NCBI RefSeq assembly: GCF_000143415.4
Contig: NW_003314321.1
Coordinates: 382,236-446,235, forward strand
Direction of reading: 5' to 3'
Length of the DNA: 64,000 nucleotides
Source: Selaginella moellendorffii
Lineage: Eukaryota > Streptophyta > Lycopodiopsida > Selaginellales > Selaginellaceae
Below, in pieces: positions 23,193 through 33,705 of the stretch (positions are counted from its first letter, which is position 1; every line of letters starts with the position of its first letter). The notes beneath the pieces were generated by a model. That model was not told the origin of the DNA. It saw only the letters and a program-made list of their open reading frames with translations, and searched no databases. The position numbers were made by a program, and so were the translations under genes.

Positions 23193-25244
23193 ATGTCGAG
23201 CGCCTGGAGAATGGCGTCTCTCATGAATGTGGATCTCTCGAAGGGCATTCTCGGCGCCAAGACCTCCAGCGCCGCGGGCCTCCGGATACTGCGCAAGCGC
23301 TCCACGGCGATTCGCAGGCGCAGCAACAGCACAGTGGCGTGCCCGGCGCTCAAGGTCGTCAACAGCGCCAGCGCGGTCCTCATCCCTCCTGTCAAGACCC
23401 CGGGCTCGATCAATCTCCTCAACGGGCAGCACCAGCCGCGGATTTTCCCGCAAGAGGGCGGCGGCGAGGAGGAGAATCTCGGCAGGCAGCTCGAGGGCTA
23501 TCTCAATTCCCCAAACGATGTGGGCCTCCTGGCTCGGGCGCTGGACGAACAGCACGGTGAGTACTTCGTGGCAATGGATGCGATCGACAGGATGAGGCGC
23601 GAGGGCGGCGCCTCTCCAGAGCTGGATCTGGCGGTGAGGAACGCGGTGGTGGCCTTGTACGCCAAGTTCGGCAGCCTGGCCGACGCTTGCAAGGCGTTTG
23701 AGAGGATCCAGCAGCCCAATGTGGAGAGCTGGAACGCGCTGCTCATTGTCTACTGCCGCCTGGGGACTTGCAACAACATCGCCCAGATCGTGGATCGGAT
23801 GCGCAGCATCGGGGTCTGGCCAAACGAGCGGACCTTCCTCACAATCTTCGAGCGAGTGCGGCACATCGAGGATGGCAAGCGGCTGGCCGAGAAGGTCAAG
23901 GAGCAGCAAGGCCTGGATCTCAGCATCGTCGGGGCGGCGCTGGTGACCATGTTTTGCCGCTTCTCCAGCGTCTCGGATGCCCGGGACGCGTTTGACAAGA
24001 TACCCGAGAAGGGCATCCCGGCCTACACGGCGATGATGGCCGGGTACGTGAACGAGAAGAAGCCCAAGGAGGCGATCGAGCTCTACCACGCTCTCCAGCA
24101 GAGCAACTTGCCAGTGACCAACACCGTGCTCGCCATCGTGCTTGGAGCGTGCTCAAACCTGGTGGACAGTGACGAGGGCCGCGCGGCTCACTACACCGCC
24201 ATCGAGCTCGGCCTCCAGGACGATCCCGTCGTCCAGAACGCGGTGGCGACGATGTACGCCAAGTGTGGAGGACTGGAGGAGGCCCGGGCGGTGTTTGACG
24301 CCATGGAGATCCGGAACGTTGACGCGCTCACCTGGTCCTCGCTCATCGGGGTCTACGGCTCGCAAGGCAAGACTGACGAATCGCTCCGGCTGGCGCGGAG
24401 GATGCAGCACGAAGGGATGATCCTGGACGGGAACTGCTTCGCCAACTTGATCTTCAGCTGCGCGAATGGCCGCCAGGACGCCGAGGCGTGCCGGTTCTTC
24501 ATGGACATGAGGAGCGACTATGGGATCGTTCCCGGCAAGGAGCACTTTGGGTGCTTGGTGGACGCGGTCGGGCGGGCCGGGCATCTCAAAGACGCGGAGG
24601 ATCTGATCAAGGCCATGCCGATGCAGCCGGACGAGCACGTATGGAGCGTGCTGTTCGCGAGCGCGCAGCTGCACGGCGACGCGCAGAGGATCCAGCGCTC
24701 GGCGGAGATCATGATGAAGATGAATCCTCAGCTGGATCCGCTGGGAACCGGCGCGAACAGGACTGCCGCTCGGTGGGAGGAGGCCAGGAAAGTGCGAGAG
24801 CTCATGAGGAAGCGCGGGATCAAGAAGGAGCCCGGGAAGAGCATGATCACGATCAACAATGTGGTGCACAGCTTCATGGCGCGCGATCGGTCGCACATCC
24901 ACACGAAGGAGATCTACGCGGAGGTGGACAGGATCACGGAGATTTGCAAGAAAGAGGAGAACTACATCCCCGACACGAGATACGTTCTCCATGACGTTCC
25001 TGAGGACCAGAAGCCCAAGCTGCTCTACTATCACAGCGAGAGATTGGCGATGGCGTATGGGCACATCGCGACGCCGCCGGGATCGGCCCTGCGGGTGATC
25101 AAGAACTTGAGAGTTTGTGGGGATTGTCACACCATCTCCAAGATGTGGGCCAAGATCATGCAGCGGGAGATTATCGTGCGAGACAATCGGAGGTTTCACC
25201 ACTTTGCGAAAGATGGTACGTGTTCTTGTGGAGATTACTGGTAA
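23193..25244 (+). CDS. DYW-type pentatricopeptide repeat protein (organellar RNA editing factor)
   Basis: Intronless 683-residue protein. A basic, Ser/Ala-rich N-terminus (about 1-70) looks like an organelle transit peptide. PLS-type PPR repeats follow (for example [58 protein letters not shown]), then an E region, and a DYW cytidine-deaminase-like domain. The domain has HSE (614-616), CGDC (642-645) and a C-terminal CSCGDYW, so the zinc-binding and catalytic residues are present. DYW proteins convert C to U at defined sites in mitochondrial or plastid transcripts. The RNA target would have to be read from the repeat code and is not assigned. A 349-residue antisense ORF across this gene is a shadow. 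Confidence 0.93.
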   Translation: MSSAWRMASLMNVDLSKGILGAKTSSAAGLRILRKRSTAIRRRSNSTVACPALKVVNSASAVLIPPVKTPGSINLLNGQHQPRIFPQEGGGEEENLGRQLEGYLNSPNDVGLLARALDEQHGEYFVAMDAIDRMRREGGASPELDLAVRNAVVALYAKFGSLADACKAFERIQQPNVESWNALLIVYCRLGTCNNIAQIVDRMRSIGVWPNERTFLTIFERVRHIEDGKRLAEKVKEQQGLDLSIVGAALVTMFCRFSSVSDARDAFDKIPEKGIPAYTAMMAGYVNEKKPKEAIELYHALQQSNLPVTNTVLAIVLGACSNLVDSDEGRAAHYTAIELGLQDDPVVQNAVATMYAKCGGLEEARAVFDAMEIRNVDALTWSSLIGVYGSQGKTDESLRLARRMQHEGMILDGNCFANLIFSCANGRQDAEACRFFMDMRSDYGIVPGKEHFGCLVDAVGRAGHLKDAEDLIKAMPMQPDEHVWSVLFASAQLHGDAQRIQRSAEIMMKMNPQLDPLGTGANRTAARWEEARKVRELMRKRGIKKEPGKSMITINNVVHSFMARDRSHIHTKEIYAEVDRITEICKKEENYIPDTRYVLHDVPEDQKPKLLYYHSERLAMAYGHIATPPGSALRVIKNLRVCGDCHTISKMWAKIMQREIIVRDNRRFHHFAKDGTCSCGDYW

Positions 25245-25360
25245 ATTAGCTACAAAAGCTTTTTCTTGTTGGCCTTGGAAATGGACGGATTGTCACACCC
25301 CAATTCTTAGAAAAATGGCTAAAGTAAAGATTTATTATAGTTTTGTTGTATCTTAAAAGG

Positions 25361-25863
25361 TTATTACTAATTATAATACTTTTTTAAAATAAAGTAATAT
25401 TTAAAAGAAACATTTAATATTTTTTGACATTTCTAAATTTTTTATATATTATTTTTTTCTTACTACTTAAGTGGCACTTTTCAAATGCAATCTAAATGTT
25501 ATAATTAAATCATAGTTTAACTACCATTGAGTGTGGGTTTTGTGAAAGAAAACAATGCAGCTTAATACAAACTATGCATGAACAACTTCACATCTAACCC
25601 TTTCACGAATATTTTTTATTCAGATGAAACTTTCAAAAACTTTATAAATATTTTTAGCTTTTAGCAACAACCTAATTCACATTGGAACATTACAAATGTT
25701 ATTTAAATAATTTTTATAACTTACTTGACAATGCACTAGACTCAAGTAGTAAAAAGAAAATAATGTATAAAAAATTTAGAAATGTCAAAAAATATTAAAT
25801 GTTTCTTTTAAATATTACTTTCTTTTAAAAAAGTATTCTAAATATTTATGCTATTAGTAATAA
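25361..25863. mobile_element. Fold-back element / MITE-like inverted repeat
   Basis: The left arm (about 25361-25472) and right arm (about 25741-25863) are near-perfect reverse complements over about 110 bp. The shared core includes TAATATTTAAAAGAAACATT and TTTTTTGACATTTCTAAATT. They are separated by a loop of about 270 bp. The right arm has a roughly 12-bp insertion (GCATAAATATTT region). No ORF lies inside. It starts about 115 bp after the DYW stop codon. Termini and target duplication could not be fixed with certainty. Confidence 0.75.
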
Positions 25864-27903
25864 ATGTCCCGAGGCAACACGTCCTGGAAAAAAAATGTTA
25901 CTAAATTTAATAAATAAACAACGAAAATACTTACAAATGCATTCGACTATGGGTTACTCCCGAAGACAAAGGTGTATACCTTTTTCAACTTTTCTATTTG
26001 GCCTTTCTCATATACATAGATGATGGCAGTATAGAATTCCTTACCCTTTATAATTTCGTGAGCTACCAATCCACTTGAACAAACAATAATAAGCCTAAAT
26101 AAACTAAAAAAGAAATTAATAAACCTGTATGCTATAATATCTCGTAATTCGTCATTTTCATGGTTGCTTCATCGAAATCCATATCACTCTTCTCATTGAA
26201 GATGGCGATCGCCGGCCTGTTACTAATGAATTCTTTCCACCAGTACAAAATGTTATTTTATTTTATTTTTGAGCATAGAATAAATTTAAAGCTAAAAGCA
26301 AGTGAATTTTAATTGATGTGATAAAGAATAAAAAAGTTAATTATCCCACTTTTGAAACTTTATGAAAAAAACTATGTCATAATTTCTCTATTATAACAAT
26401 CATTAACAACAATTTTAATTAAATAATTTTAATAATAAAATAATATATAGATATTAAACTTCTAAAACTAGAGTGTTCCTTTTAATTAAGTTATGAAGGA
26501 AAATTATAAAACTATTTTGACTTTTAGCAAATTTACTATATATATAATTAAAAATTAGAAAAAAAAATATTAATTTTTCTACCATTTATGTATAAAGGTT
26601 TATATATAATATATTGTATAATAACCTAAATATTTTATACTTATTCTGATAATTTAAGTACTTTTTGTGATACTAGATTTAATAAAATAACATTAATGTT
26701 ATTAAATTTTTGAAAATTATTTAAATTTTCCATGTTAACCAAAAGGTAAGTATAAATATGTTTTAAGAGAATTTCAATTATTTCAACAGCATTGATAAAT
26801 AACTATGTGTGATTTAATGTTTATATAGAACTTTTACTATAATATACTATATTAATAATGATATATCCATATAAAAAATAAAACATTTAAAATAAACTAT
26901 TGATATATTATCAAAACCAAAAACATACATGAGATTTACTAATGATAAAAAATTGTGATTGACTAACTTTTTTGTTTCATTGATAATATTGTAAAGTTGT
27001 GAAAGTATGGCTTACTCAAAATTTGATTGATGCATTTAATTTTAATTATTTAATAATTTTTCAATACAATTGTAAATAATTATAGTAGTAATTATTAAAA
27101 TGTTATATTTACTTAATTTTACTGTGTTTTTATATTTCTTATAATAAATTTCTTATACATATGTGTTTTTATATAAAAATTAAAATAAGTTTCTTTTGGG
27201 TAATATTATATATCTATAAAAATTATTATTTAATTTTGTTTTTATCAACTTTAAAAAATATTTTACTATTGAAAATTCTAGAGGTTAGCATTTGCAATAC
27301 ATATGTTATATGTTATAAATTATTCCAAATTAATGTATGTACACACACACATATATATATATACACACACACAGTAAATTTAAATGGAAAATAAAGAAAA
27401 AATTCTTCACATTAGATTATTCATGACAACAAAATTATTAAATGTGAGTAAGATCACTATAAATCCATGGATTGATTCTGACATTACAAACTTATATTTC
27501 ATCCCTTATGTGAATTCCATTATAAAATCTCCAATAGTTCACCTAATAATTAATATATTTTATTGCATTTAGGGTGTAGGGTTTAGGGTTTTTAAAAAGC
27601 ATTTTCTTCGGCTTCATAATTTCTTCCTAGATATTAAACCTCAACACAGGGTTCTCTCATGCTTTAGTTGTCTCCAATGAATAATTCTGAATTTCTAATA
27701 ACTAGAGATTTATCTAACATTAAATACATGCTAAAAGCATAACAAACTTAACATGTTTGTTGTTTGGATCAAAGAAGTTCTTGAACTGTGAGAACATGCA
27801 AGCAATAGGGAGATTCTTCAAAGCTATCAGTTAGATGCTTTCATCAACGTTCTCTCGTCAACCTTGAGTTCTACAAAAAGCCGATTTTCAATGTGGGAAA
27901 TGC
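25864..27903. other. 2 kb AT-rich intergenic DNA
   Basis: No coding signal on either strand. It contains a CA/TA microsatellite at about 27341-27374 and a short telomere-like GTAGGGTTTAGGGTTTTT at about 27576-27593, about 310 bp before the PAP2 start codon. Confidence 0.45.
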
Positions 27904-28485
27904 ATGGGTGCCCTAGAATCTTGCACTTGGAAGTCTATCTTCATTCAGTTGGCTAACAGGACAAGCAAATGGGCGATAACGGGCCTAGCAACAGGATTTC
28001 TCCTCTATCGCCAAAACGATCCAGCCTCGATGTGGGCGATCACCGGCGCGCTCGCCAATGGCGCCACCTCCAAGCTCCTCAAGCAATGCATCAACCAGCA
28101 GCGCCCCATCGCCGCTGCAAACCATGCGAGACTCGATCCGGGAATGCCCTCCTCTCACGCGCAGTCTCTCGCCTACCTCTCCACGTACGCAACAATCGAG
28201 ATCGCCGGATGGAGTGGCGTCAATCCAGTGCTCTCTCTGGCGCTCAGAGCGATTGTTCTTAGCACTGCCGCCTATCTCGCTCATCTTAGAATCTCCATGG
28301 GTTTCCACACCTCCGCGCAGGTCGCGGTTGGATCGGTGATCGGGAGCTCCAGCGCTGTGATTTGGAACTGGATCTGGAGGGCGATCGTGGAGCAGCACGC
28401 GGTGAATCTGCCGTGGATGTCAAAGGCGGGATGGATGGCGTTGTTCGTCGCGGGAAGCTTAGCTCTGGCGCGAGAATCTAAATGA
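27904..28485 (+). CDS. PAP2-family lipid phosphate phosphatase-like membrane protein (paralogue 1)
   Basis: Intronless 193-residue protein. PAP2-family enzymes dephosphorylate phosphatidic acid or isoprenoid/dolichyl pyrophosphates. The three phosphatase motifs are present in order: K-x6-R-P (KQCINQQRP), PSSH (GMPSSHAQSL), and R-x5-H-x3-Q (LRISMGFHTSAQ). The last has Gln where classical PAP2 has Asp. Four or five hydrophobic segments surround them. The best guess is the small plant plastid LPP-epsilon-like or dolichyl-diphosphatase-like branch. It lacks an obvious long transit peptide. A paralogue lies at 40836 and a wrecked copy at 43187. Confidence 0.82.
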   Translation: MGALESCTWKSIFIQLANRTSKWAITGLATGFLLYRQNDPASMWAITGALANGATSKLLKQCINQQRPIAAANHARLDPGMPSSHAQSLAYLSTYATIEIAGWSGVNPVLSLALRAIVLSTAAYLAHLRISMGFHTSAQVAVGSVIGSSSAVIWNWIWRAIVEQHAVNLPWMSKAGWMALFVAGSLALARESK

Positions 28486-28564
28486 GAGGCAATTAAGCCA
28501 AACCATGAAAGATTCCTTCATCTTTGCCAAAATATCCTCTCTTGTTTTTCTTTCTACCTAGGGA

Positions 28565-28956
28565 ATGATTCGCCAATGGATGAGACGCGCGTCGCGGCTC
28601 CAATCCGCTGCCCAGGGATTCCTCCGCGCGGGCCCTGGTTCTTGGAGCTCTAGACGCGCGGCTCTGAGCGGCGCCGCTGGAAATCTCGCGAGAGGGGTAA
28701 GATTTTAGAGATCCAGGCAACGCGCGCGCGCTTGTTTCTTCGATCGGTCGATCTTGAGAGAAATCCGTGATTTTCCAGCGTTTCAGGCGTCGGAGATCTC
28801 GTTCGCAAGGATTAAGCTCTCGTCGCGGGTGAGGATCGGCGCCATCGGCAAAGAAATGGTAATATCCGTTAGAGAGAGAGCGAGAGAGAGCATCTTTCGG
28901 CTAGATCCCTTTTAGATCCTTTCGATAAAGTAGGTCATTGGGAAGAACAGGTGTAA
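28565..28956 (+). CDS. Candidate small spliced ORF in the leader of pyruvate kinase
   Basis: A possible three-exon reading frame: 28565-28696 (donor GTAAGA), 28787-28858 (after TTTCAG) and 28951-28956. It would encode about 69 residues beginning MIRQWMRRASRLQ, rich in Arg, Ala and Ser without acidic residues at the start, so presequence-like. If the second intron is not used, the frame ends at about 28914. It stops 25 bp before the pyruvate kinase ATG. It may be a small mitochondrial protein gene, a spliced upstream ORF, or chance. I recognise no homologue. Confidence 0.3.
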
Positions 28957-28981
28957 AGGTTTTAGCGAGAGATACACGGCT

Positions 28982-30644
28982 ATGGCAAACATTGACATCG
29001 ATGGGATCTTACAGAGCGGCGGGGGTGCCAAGCCGGAGATCGCCAAGACGAAGATCGTGTGCACGCTCGGGCCCAAATCCAGGGAAGTCCCGATGCTGGA
29101 GAAGCTCCTCCGCGCCGGGATGAGCGTTGCCAGGTTTAATTTCTCTCACGGCTCTCACGATTATCACCAGCAGACGCTGGAAAATCTCCGGATCGCAATG
29201 AACAACACCCAGATCATGTGTGCTGTGCTGCTCGACACTAAGGTTTGTTTATCCTCTTTAAACTTTTGTTTGATCGATTTGAGCTTTTGTTTGATCGATC
29301 CAGGGGCCAGAAATTCGTACTGGGATGCTAAAGGATGGAAAGCCCGTGCAGCTGGTGGAAGGAAAGGAGATTACTATCTCCACGGACTATAGCATTCTAG
29401 GCGATGCTAACACTATTTCTATGAGCTATAAGCGGCTTGCCGAAGACTTGGAACCGGGTAACACTATCCTTTGCTCCGACGGAACGATCACTTTGACTGT
29501 TCTTTCGTGCGACAAAGAGACTGCCTCGGTCAGGTGTCGGTGCGAAAACACGGCGATGCTCGGGGAAAGAAAAAATGTCAACTTGCCAGGGATTGTCGTT
29601 GATCTGCCTACTATCACAAAGAAAGACGAGGAAGATATAATGGGCTGGGGGCTGCCTAATGCGATCGACTTCATCGCACTTTCTTTTGTGCGGAAGGGTC
29701 AAGACGTCGTCACTGTGAAGAAGCTTCTCGGTTCTCATTCGAAGGCGATCCATATCATATCTAAGGTAACGTAAAAGAATAGTTTTTTTTTTCTGTTTTC
29801 TAAAGGCTTGGCTGTGCCTCAGGTTGAAAACCAGGAAGGACTCGTGAACTTCGATGATATTCTACGCGAGTCCGATGGTGTGATGGTTGCCAGGGGTGAT
29901 CTTGGAATGGAGATCCCCACGGAAAAGATCTTTTTGGCCCAGAAGATGATGATATACAAGTGCAATGCGGCTGGGAAACCGGTAGTGACGGCTACGCAGA
30001 TGCTCGAGTCCATGATCAAGTCCCCGAGGCCGACTCGGGCCGAAGCCACAGACGTAGCAAACGCTGTTTTGGATGGCAGCGACGCGGTGATGCTCAGTGG
30101 CGAGACAGCAGCAGGGGCATATCCAGAGATGGCTGTGAAGATCATGTCACGGATTTGTATCGAGGCGGAGGCCTCCCTCGACTACGCTACCATCTTCAAG
30201 GAGCTCATGAAGCAGACTGCTCTCCCGATGAGTCCCTTGGAGAGCCTGGCATCTTCGGCAGTTCGGACGGCAAACAAGATTGGAGCGTCCTTGATCGTGG
30301 TGCTTACCCGAGGAGGAAGCACCGCAAAGCTCGTTGCGAAGTACAGGCCCAAGGTTCCCATACTCTCGGTTGCGGTGCCGGTGCTTACGACCGACTCATT
30401 GACGTGGTCGTGTAGCGAGGAGTCGCCCGCTCGGCACAGCTTGGTTTGCAGAGGCTTGATTCCTTTGCTGGCTGAAGGCTCCGCAAAGGCTACGGACTCG
30501 GAGTCCACGGACGACATCCTCAACGCTGCTCTTCGCTACGCTCTAGGCAAGAATCTGTGCCACAGTGGTGAGTCCATTGTGGCTATCCACCGCATTGGAG
30601 CTGCGTCGGTTATTAAGATCATGGAAGTGAAGGCGTCTCGCTAG
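28982..30644 (+). CDS. Pyruvate kinase, cytosolic type (3 exons)
   Basis: Exons 28982-29242, 29304-29765 and 29823-30644 (1545 nt, 514 residues). It converts phosphoenolpyruvate and ADP to pyruvate and ATP, the last step of glycolysis. Landmarks: TKIVCTLGPKSR and ARFNFSHG near the N-terminus, LDTKGPEIRTG across the first junction, IIS-K-VENQEG with the catalytic Lys at the second junction, VMVARGDLGMEIP, TATQMLESMI, TRAEATDVANAVLDG and LSGETAAGAYP. The C-terminal domain has VVLTRGGSTAKLVAKYRP. No transit peptide precedes the catalytic body, so it is probably cytosolic. Introns are 61 and 57 bp. Confidence 0.95.
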
Positions 30645-30911
30645 ATGAGGTACTCCGGTTTTGTGTTCTCGTGGTCTAACTTAATTCTTATTGACATAGA
30701 ATAAAGCCGTTCTTTCGGCTGGCAACGAACACTCTCCCATTTTTAATAATACGATTTTGTTTTTTCTTTTTTATTTGCTTCTTTCCTTTCGACACTTGTT
30801 TTCTACCAATTTTTTTTTTTGCAGGTGCTGCGATGGTGGCACTATATTGGTAAGAAAATCACTTTTTTTTTGCGATTCATTTGCAAAGAACTGAGAAAGA
30901 AGTTTCTTTGT

Positions 30912-31848
30912 TTACATGACTGATCGCGGGATGATGATGTTGGCAATGTTGTTGTGCCATGGATCGGCAAGGTGGGTGGCCAAGTTCTGCAAGGGACCTG
31001 TTCCTGGATAGGCTGCTGCTTGGGCGCAGAATCCCAAGAAAGCGAGCAGTGCAAGACGACCTGCAAGCAAGCAAGCAAAAATGGTATGATGTTCACTGCC
31101 AACTTTGAGAAAATGCTCACCGTTTTTCACTTCCTTCAGCTTGAACTCCTCGAACTTCTTCGGGTCCTTGGAAAATCCAAGAGGGTCGAACGCGCCGCCG
31201 GGATACTTGCGTTTCTCAGCGCTCGGCACGCCGATCCTCCGCGACTCGACAAAGGCTATGGCAACGAACTCGATCGCAATGATCACTGGAAGGGTCCCCC
31301 ACGGGACTGGAGTTCCAAGGTACGTGGCTTGTCCGCCAGGAGTCGCGGCCCACTGTTGTGCCTCAACCCAGTTTCCTAGTCCTAGAGCTTCCGGAATGAG
31401 GCATCCAGGCTGAAAGCAGCGCACAAAGCTTGAGGATCCACACACAATCTACGAGAAAAACGTTTCCCAGGTACTTACGACTGCCAGCATTGCCCATCTG
31501 CAGTGGATGAGCTCTGACTCCTTGAATCGTTCCAGGTTGTCGGGAACTTCTCCAAGTCCCAGTGGATCGAATCCAAAGTCACTGGAAGGACAAAGCGCTC
31601 TCACTTGTAAGCTATGAGAAACTAGATCTCTTGGAAGTTTAAACTCACCCAGGGGCTGATCCGTCTAGGTAGGCTGGACGAGGCTGTCCTGGGAGCCACT
31701 CTGCGGACATGCTGACCCTGCTTCCATTGGAGAATGCAGCACCGGGAGTGGTGATGGCGCTTCCGAAAAACTTGGACTTTTGAGTTCCAGCTAGAGTTGG
31801 AGCCACAGCCGCTGCTACAAGCTGCGAACACGCCATAGCAGTCGCCAT
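30912..31848 (-). CDS. LHCA1: Photosystem I chlorophyll a/b-binding protein, LHCA1 type
   Basis: Exons 31649-31848, 31479-31581, 31121-31409 and 30912-31060 (741 nt, 246 residues). It is an antenna protein of photosystem I in the thylakoid membrane. The first 45 residues or so form a Ser/Ala/Thr-rich plastid transit peptide. The mature part starts near [20 protein letters not shown]. Helix B motif [18 protein letters not shown] and helix A motif [16 protein letters not shown] carry the chlorophyll ligands. The C-terminus [20 protein letters not shown] is characteristic of LHCA1. The start ATG precedes [11 protein letters not shown]. Pyruvate kinase ends 267 bp away in convergent orientation. 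Confidence 0.93.
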
Positions 31849-32099
31849 TGCCCGACGTAAGATCTAAACTCCCAAGTGCTCCCTCTCACTCACTCGCCGG
31901 GATTGGAGTTTCTGGAAGAGAGAAGATCACCGCGAGGTTCCAGATTTTAGTTCTCGTGTCCCCACCACGCCGGCTCCTGTGTGGTGTTCCTTGACGGACT
32001 TCAAGGCCAGCCTCCAATCTGGTTTAATGTCGATATTGGATAGAGCGCATTGTTTTCTCATTGGCTCTCTCGCTCTCCGTTGGATATGCCACCTATTCT

Positions 32100-33430
32100 G
32101 GGAATCGAACCTGCCACCTTCACATAACTGAATTTATAAATGTGTAACATATAATCAAAGAAAAGAACAAGATATGATTTAAGTGATAATTTATAAAGTT
32201 TATTATGACTTTAAATAGTATGTTATATATATATTTTCTGACCTTTTGTCTGTAACCAAACATTTTAGGTTTACCGAAATTCATTTACCTGAAAAAGGAA
32301 ATAATAAGCTTTTAAAACTTTTTAAAACCTACTAAAATGCAATATCTTGTATAGATAAAATAATGGTACTTCATAAAGTTTTTAAGAACTTTTACTATCA
32401 ATCATACAAATTATATAAAATTAACTTACCGTCAAGAAAACTAAAATCAATTCATGTAATTGATATGTGTAAGATGTCATATTGAGATTCAAAAGGTAGT
32501 TGTTTACTGAAAAATGTTTTTTTTTTTGTCTACTTTATAATTGAACTTGGGCAATAAAGGATTTATCATATCATTATACTTAACAATCTTACTTAATACT
32601 AACTTTACTATATTTTTCTGTAAATAAATATAGAAATTTATTTTTTATATGTTTATTTTGTGCATATAAATTCTAAGTTGGATATAATAGAAAACTAAAA
32701 GATTAATTCTTGTTAAGCTTATTTCTTAATTAGTACTATTACTTATGATTAAACATGAAATACTACATAAAGATATGTTAAACTACAATAAGGATTCATG
32801 CCAGGATGTGCCAATCAAGGATGGAGTGAGACTTGCTTGTTCACCGTTACAGAAAGACTATATCCAGTGCGATATGTTTTAGGTCACTCTAACACTTTGC
32901 ACAAGGAAGTATGGTAAAGCTAGGCTGATTCTTCTAAACATTAGAGCTGCTGCACAGCAACCCAAGAGGCACACACACTCATGCAAATGAAGTGCAAGAA
33001 ATAAACAAGTAATGGGAGGCCAAAAAGATAAATTCCATCGATAAGCACATAGAAACATTTTTAGGGTTAAAGGTTTGAGCTATAATAGAGCACAAACTCT
33101 CCCCTAATCAAAATCCTTGGTGATTGATTATATTTATTTATTTATTATAAATATCTATATTATAAATTTAAACATAATTTGTATTAGTGATAACAATTTA
33201 CAAACTTTGAATTAAAGAAAATTCTAAAATATAGTTCCTAAATGTTTTAGGTATACGTTTTACACCTTTAGATCGCTCGAAATTTACATATGGTTTGTAT
33301 TAATGATAACAATTTACAAAGGAAGTTTAAGAGAAGCCGAATCAAAGAAATATCTAAAATATAATTTAGGAATATATTTTTTACACCTTAGCACACTATT
33401 TCTGAGTATTAGTGTAAAGCACCCCAGAGG
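32100..33430. other. AT-rich intergenic DNA with a diverged tandem repeat
   Basis: Two diverged copies of a roughly 95-115 bp unit lie at about 33178-33272 and 33294-33392. They share TTGTATTA, TGATAACAATTTACAAA, AATATCTAAAATATA-like words and TTTTACACCTTAG. A less AT-rich patch at about 32790-33050 has no recognisable coding content. Confidence 0.5.
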
Positions 33431-33705
33431 GTTAAAGTGGGCATGGAAACGTGTCGCGTATGCGTGAAACCAGAATCAGCGGCACTCGGCGATCAACGTC
33501 TTTCTCCTGCGCTCGCCTGGTGGGTCGACTCGAGCCGGTCGATCCCCCAATCGGCAGCTGGGTCTTTTCCAAGGTATTGTTCCTTGTCTCCATAGCTAGA
33601 AGCCCTCGTTCCCAGCTCCTCAAAAATCTTTTCCAGGTGTAAGTTGAAAGCCAACCCTGCTCGGCAATTCATTGGGGTTTGAGCGGATCTACATTTCTGG
33701 ATCTA

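Noticed and set aside
24153-25202. 349-residue ORF antisense to the DYW gene
   Set aside because: The plus strand encodes a complete DYW domain. The antisense ORF and the one at 23166-24089 are composition shadows.
27576-27593. TAGGGTTTAGGGTTT taken as interstitial telomere
   Set aside because: Only about two units, compatible with a telo-box promoter motif.
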